This document shows positions 17,043-25,048 of a stretch of DNA of 31,943 nucleotides, piece by piece. Source of the DNA: Myxococcales bacterium. Lineage in GTDB: Bacteria > Myxococcota > Polyangia > Polyangiales > Polyangiaceae. The DNA is taken from positions 1-31,943 of the forward strand of contig JAGQIY010000406.1 of the NCBI GenBank assembly GCA_020430865.1, read 5' to 3'. Within the stretch, counting starts at the first letter, position 1. Each line of letters opens with the position of its first letter. The notes beneath the pieces were generated by a model. The model searched no databases. It had not been told where the DNA came from and saw only the letters and a list, made by a program, of their open reading frames with translations. The position numbers and the translations under genes were made by a program.

Positions 17043-18841
17043 GAGCGTCGCCGCCTCACGACCCCGATCAGTCCGCCCAGCAGACCCAGCCAGGCGAAGC
17101 CCTTCGACTCCGGATCTGGACGTCCGAGCCCACAGATGCAGCGCGCGGTGTTGTTGGTCCTGGGCGGACGCGCGGCGTCTGCCCCGCTACCACCCGTTCC
17201 GGCGCTGGGCGCGCTACCGGCGTCCCCGCCGAGCGAGGCGCCCGAGCCGCCAGCGCCGCCGAACGCGGCCATACCCCCGGTTCCGCCCTCCCCGGGGCTG
17301 CGGCACTGCCCGAGGGAGCAGACCTGACCAGGCGGACAGCTGACCCCTTCGCAGGCATCGACGCAGCTACCCTGGTCGCAGCGGGTTCCCTCCGTGCACG
17401 CCGGGTCACACGATGGGTCACGGCAGGCGCCGGTGTCGCCATCGCAGCGCAGCGGCAACTCGCAGCTGATTCCACCGCACTGGTTGCAGCCGTCGAAGCA
17501 CTGTCCCCGCCGACACTGTTGCCCCGCGGCACAGACCACAGCGTCGCACAGATCTACGCAGCGATCGGCGATGCAGTCCTGGCTCGCCGGGCAAACCACG
17601 CCGGCGCATGCAGCGCGGCACTCGCCCTGGGTGCACACGTCTCCAGGGGCACAGTCCTTGTCCACGCAGCCGGCATCGACGCAGAGTCCGCTGCTCTCCT
17701 CGCACTCCCTTCCAGTGGAGCAAGGGAACTCTCCGCTGCTGCAGCTCGGTGCGCACTTGCCGTACTGGCAGACCTCGTTGGGCGGGCAGCTTGCGTCGTC
17801 GTCGACTTCGCCGTTGCAGTCGTCGTCGATGCCGTTGCACGCCTCCCCCGTGGCTTCGAAGAGCGGGTCACAGGTCAGGTCGGCCCCGTGACAGCGCGTG
17901 ATGCCCTGCGCACAAGCCCCTTGTCCCGAGGCGTCGCACGGGAGCCCGCCGCCAGAACACTGGATTCCGCTGACGCCCGCCACGAAGTCAGTGAAATCAT
18001 TGTTGCTGCCTCCATAGATGTCTTCCCAGGCGAAGTAGAACTTGCTGGGCCAGACCTCGCTCTGCAAGACGATCAGGTGAATCAGCGAGCTGCTGCCCTG
18101 GAAGTCGGGATTGTATTTCCGCTCGGAGAAATAGATCTGACCGTTGCCCTGCATGGCGCGCGGCACCGTCGCGCAACAGTCACCACCCTGACAGCTGCCT
18201 CGAGCGCCGAGGTTCTCCGGCGTGACCAAGAAGAAGCCGATCTCTCCTCCCGCGTAGGCGGGCTCCGAAGCTAGGTCGAGCACGACGTCGTCACCGGCGG
18301 TCGTGTTGCAGTCCAGCATCGGGTGCAGGTCGGAGAGCGCAGGCTTCTGGCCGGTGACGTTGTACCAACCGAACGCGTCCTTGAAGAGCGCTGTTCCGCG
18401 CGAGAGCAGGGTGAAGGTGAGCGGACAATCGGGGCGGAAGGTCTCGGGCTCGGTCGAGGCTTGGGTCGAGGGGTCGAGGCCGCTGAGGTTCGACGGGATA
18501 CAGGTGTTGTCGTTGTACGAATGATAGAGCGTGGTCTCACAGCTGCCGTTCTTGCCGTCGCTGCAGCTCGAAGCATCGGGACAAGGATCCCCGATGTTGC
18601 AGACGTTGGCCTCTTCGCACACACAGGCGAGGACGGCAGCAAGACCCGTCGGACGACCCGAGTCGCATCCCATGGGGCTCGGGATCGGCGCACCACCGGG
18701 TTGGGTCAACGCGGCGGCAGGCGCGCTCAGGCCGAGCATCAAGGCGCCGAACAGCGTGGCCAGCAACCTGACGCGATTCGAGGCGTGCCCAGCATTGATT
18801 ACCGTAGGGAAAAGCTTCTCGAACCTGTTCGCGACCGCCAT
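17018..18841 (-). CDS. Secreted Cys-rich DUF4114 / MopE-motif protein with MYXO-CTERM-like tail
   Basis: 607 residues. The ATG at 18841 is preceded by AGGGAGG (18847-18853, minus), a strong ribosome site. A signal peptide covers ~1-45 (LLATLFGALMLGLSAPAAA). A DUF4114-like calcium-type domain follows (about 115-290: EIGFFLVTPENLG, FAWEDIYGGSNNDFTDFVAGV). Next is the MopE-type motif CNGIDDDCNGEVDDD (~340), then some 150 residues of Cys-rich EGF-like repeats (CAPGDVCTQGECR, CPASQDCIADRC, CAAGQQCRRGQC, CPPGQVCSLGQC). A Gly/Ser/Ala spacer leads to a MYXO-CTERM-like tail: CICGLG, hydrophobic AWLGLLGGLIGVV, RRRR. This is a surface-anchored, disulfide-rich, probably Ca-binding protein, possibly adhesive. 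Its transcription is likely controlled at the palindrome 43 bases upstream of the start. Confidence 0.92.
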   Translation of the reverse strand: MAVANRFEKLFPTVINAGHASNRVRLLATLFGALMLGLSAPAAALTQPGGAPIPSPMGCDSGRPTGLAAVLACVCEEANVCNIGDPCPDASSCSDGKNGSCETTLYHSYNDNTCIPSNLSGLDPSTQASTEPETFRPDCPLTFTLLSRGTALFKDAFGWYNVTGQKPALSDLHPMLDCNTTAGDDVVLDLASEPAYAGGEIGFFLVTPENLGARGSCQGGDCCATVPRAMQGNGQIYFSERKYNPDFQGSSSLIHLIVLQSEVWPSKFYFAWEDIYGGSNNDFTDFVAGVSGIQCSGGGLPCDASGQGACAQGITRCHGADLTCDPLFEATGEACNGIDDDCNGEVDDDASCPPNEVCQYGKCAPSCSSGEFPCSTGRECEESSGLCVDAGCVDKDCAPGDVCTQGECRAACAGVVCPASQDCIADRCVDLCDAVVCAAGQQCRRGQCFDGCNQCGGISCELPLRCDGDTGACRDPSCDPACTEGTRCDQGSCVDACEGVSCPPGQVCSLGQCRSPGEGGTGGMAAFGGAGGSGASLGGDAGSAPSAGTGGSGADAARPPRTNNTARCICGLGRPDPESKGFAWLGLLGGLIGVVRRRRSQRQVQWT

Positions 18842-18877
18842 GTCGACCTCCCTGAGGGTCCTGTGAACCGACCCGTC

Positions 18878-18907
18878 ATCATAGAGTAACTCAAAACTGA
18901 GTTACTC
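18878..18907 (-). promoter_or_regulatory. 24-bp perfect palindrome abutting a -10 box, operator-like
   Basis: Arms GAGTAACTCA (18884-18893) and TGAGTTACTC (18898-18907) are exact reverse complements around the 4-base centre AAAC. Read on the minus strand, TATGAT (18883-18878) follows directly as a -10 box, with GTAACT (18905-18900) 16 bases upstream in the -35 position. TATGAT is 37 bases from the ATG of the MYXO-CTERM gene. A repressor bound here would cover the -35 to -10 spacer. No T-run follows, so a terminator for the upstream methyltransferase gene is less likely. Confidence 0.55.
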
Positions 18908-18981
18908 GAAACATGGCGGAAAATCAGCAGGTCCTGGGTGCTGCGGCGCGTCAGCGGGACACGTCCGCCTGCTCGCGGTGG

Positions 18982-20592
18982 CTAGCGAGCGTGAGCCAAA
19001 GCCAGCAGGTGTTCTCGCCTTGGACGGCCCTGGAACGCCGCTCGAGCGCTGGCCAGGAAAAGCGGTCGGGCCTGGGATGCGACCGCACACAGCTCCAGGC
19101 CAGCCCGCGGAGCCAGGTCCTTCAGTGCGCGGTCAGCCAACCAGGCGCGACCTCCGAGCACCGTGTCTGCGATCACCAGGACGATGTTGCCCTTGGGAGC
19201 GAGGGCCCGCTTCATCGCCTTCAAGCAAGGCAGGAGCTCCTTGTCCCAGCGCCCAGCTGCGCGCGCGAAGTCCTGTCCTGCGAGCCGCCGCTGCGCCCCA
19301 ATTTCCGAGCGGGAAAATCCCTCGACGTCGAGCCCGAGCCAACGCATACGGGTCTCGTGGTGCTTCACGTAGTCATAGACCCCTGGGTATGGGGGTGAGG
19401 TGAGCACCAGGTTGACCGAGCTTGCTCGCACGTAGTCGAGACTGCGAGCGTCGCACACCTCGAGATGTGGCCGAGGCGCTTGCTTGGGAAGCAGCGCCTC
19501 GAAGTCCGCCAGTCGACGCTCGAGCTCCTCGGCCTTCGCCACGAAGCTCTTGATCGTGAACCCGGACGCGAGGCGGCGTTGCATCGTCTGCTTGCGCGTG
19601 TCGCCAGGGCTGCGACTCACCTTGGTCAGGAGCGACGTCAGCACCAGCATCAACGCCTGACGCTCCGGGGACCGAGGCAGCTTCATGATACTCGACTTCA
19701 GGCCGTCCAGCTCGAGCAGGACGTGCACGTCGAAGAGCTCTCGATCCACCTGACCGTAGCGCTTGGTCGGACCAGCCTTGGCCTCGCGGCGCTCGTCCGC
19801 CTTCTCGGCGACTTGGGCCGCGAGCAAGCCCAGGCCCGGCAATTTCCCCGCGGTTTTTAGCTTCGCCAGCTCGATCGCGAATGGATTGGCGTCCGAGCCG
19901 CCCATGGAACGGCCGGCGATGCGCGACTCCACAGCCACGGTACCGCTCCCGCAGAATGGATCGAGCACGCGGCCCTTCGGCCCGGTGAGGCGTCGCACGA
20001 GCTCCCGGGCAGTGACCGGATGCAGGCGGGCAGGGTAGCTGTGGAAGCCATGAACGTGGGCACGCACCACGCTCTCATCGGAGGTGACCTGCAGCGCAGC
20101 CTTCAGGGCGGGGCCGAGCGCTTCGGCGCCCCACAGCTCGACCTCACCCCCGACGTGACTCAGGGGTCGCCGCTCGAGAGGCGGAACGGGAACCTGCTTC
20201 GCCAGCTCCTCTAGCTGCTCTGCGTCAAGCCCGGCCAGGCGACCCTTCCCGCGCGAACGACGCTTGGACGCGCCCGCGGCCTTACCCCCTGACGGCTTCG
20301 CGGTCCTGCCGACCGCTTGTTGTGGCTTGCTGGACACCTTCTCAGCCCTGCCTCCGGCTCGGCTCGTCGAATCGCCTGCCCTGCCACGCGCGGGCCTCGA
20401 GGGCTTGGGCGCATCGCTGCTGGATGTGCGCTTCCGCTCGGATTTGACTTCGGTTCGCGAGGCGGCCGGGGGCCTGGGCCGCGCAGCGCTGCTGTCTGGC
20501 CTGGTGCTGCTTCCAGACTGCGTCTTGCGGCCGGACCATTTCGTCCCCGCCTTGGATCTCACCCGCTTCGAACGCCCGGCTTCTTGCGACAC
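18982..20592 (-). CDS. Orphan SPPY-type (N4-cytosine/N6-adenine) DNA methyltransferase with basic tail
   Basis: 536 residues. Residues ~1-115 are Ser/Lys/Arg/Ala-rich and probably disordered. The catalytic part starts with SYPARLHPVTARELVRRL and the SAM-binding motif VLDPFCGSGTVAVES (about 209-223). A middle region of ~170 residues follows that could be the target-recognition domain. The catalytic LTSPPYPGVYDYVKHHETR motif (TSPPY 398-402) comes next, with NIVLVIADT and a C-terminal helical part after it. The order (FxGxG, insert, SPPY) is alpha-like, and SPPY is typical of N4-cytosine enzymes, though adenine or RNA targets are possible. There is no restriction endonuclease gene on either side, so it is an orphan. 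The long basic tail may help DNA binding. The C-terminal stop is 75 bases from the palindrome at 18884. Confidence 0.85.
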   Translation of the reverse strand: MSQEAGRSKRVRSKAGTKWSGRKTQSGSSTRPDSSAARPRPPAASRTEVKSERKRTSSSDAPKPSRPARGRAGDSTSRAGGRAEKVSSKPQQAVGRTAKPSGGKAAGASKRRSRGKGRLAGLDAEQLEELAKQVPVPPLERRPLSHVGGEVELWGAEALGPALKAALQVTSDESVVRAHVHGFHSYPARLHPVTARELVRRLTGPKGRVLDPFCGSGTVAVESRIAGRSMGGSDANPFAIELAKLKTAGKLPGLGLLAAQVAEKADERREAKAGPTKRYGQVDRELFDVHVLLELDGLKSSIMKLPRSPERQALMLVLTSLLTKVSRSPGDTRKQTMQRRLASGFTIKSFVAKAEELERRLADFEALLPKQAPRPHLEVCDARSLDYVRASSVNLVLTSPPYPGVYDYVKHHETRMRWLGLDVEGFSRSEIGAQRRLAGQDFARAAGRWDKELLPCLKAMKRALAPKGNIVLVIADTVLGGRAWLADRALKDLAPRAGLELCAVASQARPLFLASARAAFQGRPRREHLLALAHAR

Positions 20593-20839
20593 TGGCAGCT
20601 AGTAGCACGGCCCGCCGGCCGCAGCTCTAGCTCGGTGTTGAAAAACATCCTGCCAATCAAACAACCACCGTGCCTGCGCAGACTCGCACCAGATCCGGCT
20701 CTCGCACCGTGCCTTCGATGTCCCCCCCCGGGCGCGTCACTCCTCACCTTCGTGGGGCTGTGCCAGAGCAAGGGTGCTCAATCCGTGCGGATCAGCACGC
20801 AGGCTGCTGGAATTTGTAGCGAATTACGGAGACAGGACA

Positions 20840-21844
20840 CTAGGTATCGAGGCGCCGAAGCTGTGCCCACTCGAAGGCTCGCGGCCAGAACGGTGTCTTC
20901 ACGCCCCGCTCGGCAGAGACTCGAAACCACGGACCCTCAGGGCTCTTGAGGACGTGGAAGCTCTGCGCTGGCATGTAGCTCTGTCCGAGCAGGACCCGCT
21001 GACTGCCATCGGGAGCTCGAACCATGTCCAGCACCAGGACCGTGTGTCCCGGATTGCCTGCTTCGATCAGGAAGTCTCCCGGCCGGAGGTCTTGGTAGCT
21101 GACGTGCTTGCCCATGCGGGCCAGCGCCACCGTGTTACTCCAGGCGAACACGGCGTCCATGAACCTCCGAAACGTCGGGTGGTCATCCCTGGGCCTCCCC
21201 GTCGCCGCCCAGCCAATGCTCGCGCCCTTCGCCACGATCCGTTGCCCCTGGGACCACCGCCGATAGTCGAGCAACATGCCGCTTGCCGCGCGGTAAGCCT
21301 GGTCACGGCCTCCCTGGGACCACAGCCACTCCCCGTGCAGGCGCATCACTGCGTCAGCGCACTGCTGGAGGTCTGCCTGCCCGATGTCCAGGGCGACGAC
21401 TCCGGTGACCATCGAGCTCTCGCCGTCACGCAGCCGACCTCCGGCATGACTTCGCACCGGTGTTCCGTGCGGCAACATGGGTAGGTGACGTAGCCAGGCG
21501 CCGAAGCCGTGCTCCGGGAGGCTCACCCGGCTGGTCCCTTCGGGCGCTGGAACGCGCGCCTGCAGGTCGTCCTGGACACTGAGCTCAGGGTGCTCCACGA
21601 GCCAGGGATAGGGCTTCAGATCCGGCTCGGGCGGCGCCTCGGCCTTCGGCACTTCGCCGCGCTCCCCGGGACCCTTGGAGGGCAGCTCGGGGGCTCGCGG
21701 TTTGGCTTCTGCGAGCCGGGAGCTGGACGCGGCTGGCGGTGACTCGGCGCGGGTGGTGCTCGGCTCGCGCGAGCACCCGCTCCCTGCGAAGACGCCTACA
21801 GCGAGCGCACAGAGCGCTGCGAGGTGGGAAGAAGCGTTCGGCAT
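20840..21844 (-). CDS. DUF4846 lipoprotein
   Basis: The ATG at 21844 is chosen because GGGAGA lies just upstream and the protein then begins with a good lipoprotein signal (LAALCALAVGVFAGSGC). The frame extends 28 codons further up without such a site. After a Ser/Pro/Glu linker the DUF4846 domain covers the rest: VSLPEHGFGAWLRHLPMLP, VVALDIGQADLQQCADAVMRLHGEWLW, the conserved PGDFLIEAGNPGHTVLVLDMV and LLGQSYMPAQSFHVLKSP. The last two blocks carry the conserved Asp/His/Gln/His positions of the family, which looks like a cysteine-peptidase-like fold lacking an obvious Cys; the activity of the family is not known to me. Lipidation would place it on a membrane, facing the periplasm or outside. 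It is 144 bases downstream of the glutamate dehydrogenase gene on the same strand. Confidence 0.9.
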   Translation of the reverse strand: MPNASSHLAALCALAVGVFAGSGCSREPSTTRAESPPAASSSRLAEAKPRAPELPSKGPGERGEVPKAEAPPEPDLKPYPWLVEHPELSVQDDLQARVPAPEGTSRVSLPEHGFGAWLRHLPMLPHGTPVRSHAGGRLRDGESSMVTGVVALDIGQADLQQCADAVMRLHGEWLWSQGGRDQAYRAASGMLLDYRRWSQGQRIVAKGASIGWAATGRPRDDHPTFRRFMDAVFAWSNTVALARMGKHVSYQDLRPGDFLIEAGNPGHTVLVLDMVRAPDGSQRVLLGQSYMPAQSFHVLKSPEGPWFRVSAERGVKTPFWPRAFEWAQLRRLDT

Positions 21845-21988
21845 GGGTCTCCCGTCGACCGAGGTGCGCGGAGTGTGACTGCACAAACGCGCGAGCCTGG
21901 CGGCGGCCTCCTCCAGCGGTTTCGACACCTGCTCGGACGAGACCGCCCCGTCGGGTGGTCTGGGCGGTTCGCTCGGCCTTCGGCTCGC

Positions 21989-23224
21989 TCAGCCGAGGCC
22001 GCGCATGTCCGTGGCTTCTTTCACCCGCTGAATGGCGAGGGCGAAGGCCGCCGTACGCATCGAACAGTCGGTGTGCGTCTTCATCGCCTTCGCCAGCGAC
22101 CTGTGCGCCGAGACCATGTGCTCCTCGAGGCGCTTGTTCACCTCGTCTTCGCCCCACTTCAGGTGCTGAGTGTTCTGCACCCACTCGAAGTAGGAGACCG
22201 TCACGCCGCCCGCGTTGGCGAAGATGTCGGGGACGCACACGATACCGCGCTTGTTGAAGATGTCATCGGCTTCGGCGGTGCAAGGCCCGTTCGCTGCCTC
22301 CAGGATGTACTTTGCGCTGACCTGGTTCGCGTTGTCCGAGGTGAGAACGTGTCCCAGGGCGGCGGGCACCAGCACGTCGCACTGCGCGGTCAGCAGATCC
22401 GAGTTGGAGATCGGTTCGCTGCCGGGAAACTCGACGACGCTCCCGGTCCTCTGCACGTGCTCGACCAGCTTGGGGATGTCGAGCCCGTTCGAGTTGTGGA
22501 TGCCACCGCGCACATCGCTGACGGCGGTGATCTTCGCTCCCACCTCATGGGCCAGGCGGCAGAAGAAGCTGCCCACGTTGCCAAAGCCCTGCACCACGAA
22601 GCTCGAGCCCGAAACATTTTTCCCTACGGAAGCCAGCACCTCGCGGATCGCGTACAGGCAGCCGCGTCCGGTGGCAGCCTCACGTCCCAGGCTTCCGTGC
22701 AGATCGACGGGCTTGCCGGTGACCACGCCCGGGTTGAAGCCGTACCTCCGGCTGTACTGATCGAATATCCAGCTCATCACTCGCCCGTTGGTGTTCATGT
22801 CCGGTGCTGGGATGTCCGTGCCTGGACCGATGAACTCGGCGATCTGATCGGTGAAGCGCCGAGTCAGACGCTCCAGCTCGCGCTGGCTGAGCTTGTGGGG
22901 GTCGACCTGGATGCCGCCCTTGGCGCCACCATATGGCACACCGATCAGCGCGGTCTTCCAGGTCATCAGGGACGCCAACGAGCGCACCTCGTCGATGTCG
23001 ACTTCGGGGTGATAGCGGAGGCCACCCTTGAAGGGTCCACGCGAGTTGTCGTGCTGAACCCGATAGCCGATGTAGTTCCCGATGGAACCGTCATCCATCT
23101 CGATCACCAGCTCGACGCGCAGCTCGCGGCTCGGCGTGACCAACAACGTCTTGTAGCGCGAGTCGAGCTTGAGGATCTCGAAGCCCTGCTCGAGGAAATA
23201 GTTGGTAGTCTGGTACGGCGTCAT
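21989..23224 (-). CDS. gdhA: Glutamate (Glu/Leu/Phe/Val) dehydrogenase
   Basis: 411 residues from the ATG at 23224, chosen because AGAGGGAGAAC immediately precedes it and family members begin here; the frame continues 67 codons upstream without a ribosome site. N-terminal substrate domain: GPFKGGLRYHPEVD, MTWKTALIGVPYGGAKGGI with the catalytic Lys, and PAPDMNTNGRVMSWIFDQYS with the catalytic Asp. The NAD(P)-binding Rossmann domain has VQGFGNVGSFF, LVPAALGHVLT and AANGPCTAEADDIF, followed by IFANAGGVTVSYFEWVQN. The enzyme interconverts glutamate and 2-oxoglutarate plus ammonia, linking carbon and nitrogen metabolism in the cytosol. It lies 288 bases downstream of the isopropylmalate-synthase-like gene on the same strand and probably has its own promoter. 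Confidence 0.96.
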   Translation of the reverse strand: MTPYQTTNYFLEQGFEILKLDSRYKTLLVTPSRELRVELVIEMDDGSIGNYIGYRVQHDNSRGPFKGGLRYHPEVDIDEVRSLASLMTWKTALIGVPYGGAKGGIQVDPHKLSQRELERLTRRFTDQIAEFIGPGTDIPAPDMNTNGRVMSWIFDQYSRRYGFNPGVVTGKPVDLHGSLGREAATGRGCLYAIREVLASVGKNVSGSSFVVQGFGNVGSFFCRLAHEVGAKITAVSDVRGGIHNSNGLDIPKLVEHVQRTGSVVEFPGSEPISNSDLLTAQCDVLVPAALGHVLTSDNANQVSAKYILEAANGPCTAEADDIFNKRGIVCVPDIFANAGGVTVSYFEWVQNTQHLKWGEDEVNKRLEEHMVSAHRSLAKAMKTHTDCSMRTAAFALAIQRVKEATDMRGLG

Positions 23225-23512
23225 GTTCTCCCTCTTTCCGGCGCATTGCCGAGCGCGCTCCCTTAGCTGCGACGGTCCCCCTCGCGGAGCCGAACGCGCG
23301 CACGGAACCTGGCTCGCAGGGTAGCGGTTTTGAGGGGAAAGCGAGAGACCGATTCGGGCTCGGTGGCCTGCCGGCTTCGACGCAGCGCAGCGCAAGAGCC
23401 AGCTCGATCGCTCGGGGGCTCTCATCGGGCGCGGCCAGCGCCGACGGGGGCTCGCCTCGCAGCGCGGATACGCGGAGCGTGTCGCTCACCACGCTGGTGC
23501 CCGGAGGGACGC

Positions 23513-24763
23513 TCAGCTTCGGCCGTGCTGCTGCACCAGCTCCATCACCTCGGCGTCACGCAAGATGTGCTTCGACTCCTTGGCCCGCGCCAGGATCGCC
23601 TTCACCAGCTCTTCGTTCGGCTCGATGTCCCGCTGACGAAGCCAGTAGTTCACGTTGCTCGCACCGGACATGTAGCCGATGCAGATCTCCTGATGCCTCC
23701 CGAACATCCCCGCGGGGACACCCGAGTAGATGCGATCCGCCAGCCAGTCGTCGCCCTTCTGCTTGGCCTTGATGATCGCCGCGGCATGAACGCCAGTTGC
23801 CGTACGGAAAGCGTCGTCGCCGACGAGCGGGTAGTTGATCGGAACGTCCCAGCCCACGGCCTTGGCGGCGAGCTGACAGTACTCGAGCAGATGACTGAGG
23901 TCTTGACCTTCCAGCAAGCCGAGCAGCTTCAGGTTGAGCAGGATCAGCTCCATCTGAGCGTTGCCGACCCGCTCACCGATGCCCAGCGCCGTCCCGTGTA
24001 CACGGTCCGCGCCGACCTCCAGCGCGAGAATCGCGTTGACCAGCCCCAGTCCCCGGTCGTTGTGACCATGCCAATCGATGCGCACCTCGCAGCCCATGGC
24101 AGAGACCAGGGAACGCGTGAAGTTGATCAGGTTGCGCACTCCGTCCGGGGTGGCGTGGCCGACCGTGTCGCACAGACAGAGGCCGCTCGCGCCGTGATCC
24201 ACCGCCACCTTGAACAGCTCTGCGAGGATCTCCGGGCGACTGCGCGTGGTGTCCTCGGTGACGTAGCAGACCTCGAGACCGTTCTTCACCCCGACGTCGA
24301 TTGCTTCCGCGGTGAAACGTTTGATCCGATCCAGGTCCCACTCCTCGGCCAGGGCTCGGATCGGACTGGAACCGACGAACGCGTAGACCTCCACCGGGAT
24401 ACCGGCGCGCTGTGACAGCTCCACCATCGGAGTGATGTCCGAGGCCACGGTGCGCCCGGCGCAAGCGACCTTCAGCGACAGGTCGTTGCTGGTGATCTCC
24501 TGGCAGATGCGCAGGCAGTCGTCGAAGGCACGTCGTGAGCTGCCGGGTAGGCCGATGTCGGCTTCGTGGATGCCCAGCTTGTCCATCAGGTGGACCAGCT
24601 TGAGCTTGTCGTCGATGTCGGGATCGATGACCGACGGGTTCTGCAGCCCGTCTCGCAGGGTCTCATCGAAGAACTCGACTCCCTTGGGGATCACACGGCC
24701 TTTGCGCGCGATCTCGTTCCAGTCGTAAATCAGATCCCGCTCGCCGGGGTTCGTGGCACCCAT
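23513..24763 (-). CDS. 2-isopropylmalate synthase-like DRE-TIM metallolyase
   Basis: 416 residues. The HMGL-like TIM barrel has FFDETLRDGLQNPSV (catalytic Arg/Asp, metal-ligand Asp), LGIHEADIGLPGSSRRAFDD, VYAFVGSSPIRAL, GLCLCDTVGHATPDGV, the metal-binding HGHNDRGLGLVNAILALE and GTALGIGERVGNAQMELILLNLKLL. This is closest in style to isopropylmalate or homocitrate synthases, with DGLQ resembling HMG-CoA lyase. It condenses or cleaves acyl-CoA with a 2-oxo acid by family analogy, and the exact substrate is open. At 416 residues it lacks the C-terminal allosteric LeuA domain, so leucine feedback is not expected. A TATAAT lies six bases before the ATG, so the transcript may be leaderless. Residues ~290-416 include a C-terminal helical region with VHAAAIIKAKQKGDDWLADRIYSGVPAGMFGR. 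Confidence 0.88.
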   Translation of the reverse strand: MGATNPGERDLIYDWNEIARKGRVIPKGVEFFDETLRDGLQNPSVIDPDIDDKLKLVHLMDKLGIHEADIGLPGSSRRAFDDCLRICQEITSNDLSLKVACAGRTVASDITPMVELSQRAGIPVEVYAFVGSSPIRALAEEWDLDRIKRFTAEAIDVGVKNGLEVCYVTEDTTRSRPEILAELFKVAVDHGASGLCLCDTVGHATPDGVRNLINFTRSLVSAMGCEVRIDWHGHNDRGLGLVNAILALEVGADRVHGTALGIGERVGNAQMELILLNLKLLGLLEGQDLSHLLEYCQLAAKAVGWDVPINYPLVGDDAFRTATGVHAAAIIKAKQKGDDWLADRIYSGVPAGMFGRHQEICIGYMSGASNVNYWLRQRDIEPNEELVKAILARAKESKHILRDAEVMELVQQHGRS

Positions 24764-24769
24764 CGCTCA

Positions 24770-24775
24770 ATTATA
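24770..24775 (-). promoter_or_regulatory. Consensus -10 box (TATAAT) six bases from the start codon
   Basis: Minus-strand TATAAT at 24775-24770, then TGAGCG and the ATG at 24763. Transcription from it would begin at or within one or two bases of the ATG, giving a leaderless mRNA. The -35 region (GGACTT or GACTTC 17-18 bases upstream) is a poor match, so the assignment rests on the perfect hexamer in GC-rich DNA and on its position. Confidence 0.45.
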
Positions 24776-24908
24776 GGACACGCCCCGCAGCGGAAGTCCC
24801 GTGAACAGTGCCACCTGCCCCCAAGCTTCCGCGGCGCGACGCTTGCCGCGTCGCGTAAGGCTGCACTCAAGTGCCGAAGCGTGGGAGCGCCACGGGGCAC
24901 CTGGCGCC

Positions 24909-24926
24909 TGGGGCGTTCCGTTTAGG
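24909..24926. repeat. Copy 1 of an 18-bp motif shared with 29651-29668
   Basis: TGGGGCGTTCCGTTTAGG here differs at one base from the copy at 29651-29668. The 3' end merges into a perfect 12-bp palindrome TTTAGGCCTAAA (24921-24932). It lies in the divergent region, 146 bases upstream of the isopropylmalate-synthase-like start and 123 bases upstream of the lipoprotein start at 25049. No function is known to me. Confidence 0.6.
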
Positions 24927-24994
24927 CCTAAAGTATTTCGATGCAGTGCAACGCGTGTCGCCAGCCTCGCGGCCCGCGGCTCGTGAGGTCACAT

Positions 24995-25014
24995 GGAACT
25001 TGAAAGTTCAACTT
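24995..25014. promoter_or_regulatory. AACTT inverted and direct repeats upstream of a lipoprotein gene
   Basis: GAACTT-GA-AAGTTC (24996-25009) is a 6-bp inverted repeat followed directly by another AACTT. GGAACTT (24995-25001) also resembles the -35 element of many ECF sigma factors. It is 35-55 bases before the ATG at 25049, where a promoter would be expected. No convincing -10 element was found, so the call is tentative. Confidence 0.3.
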
Positions 25015-25048
25015 GCGACTTCTTACTTTTGAGTGCACCCTGCCGGCC

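Noticed and set aside
16634..18274. 546-codon open frame on the plus strand
   Set aside because: It covers the antisense of the DUF4114/MYXO-CTERM gene, which has a signal peptide, ribosome site and Cys repeats; the plus-strand product is Arg/Ala-rich without domains.
21824..23266. 480-codon open frame on the plus strand
   Set aside because: It is the shadow of the glutamate dehydrogenase gene, whose motifs are unmistakable on the minus strand.
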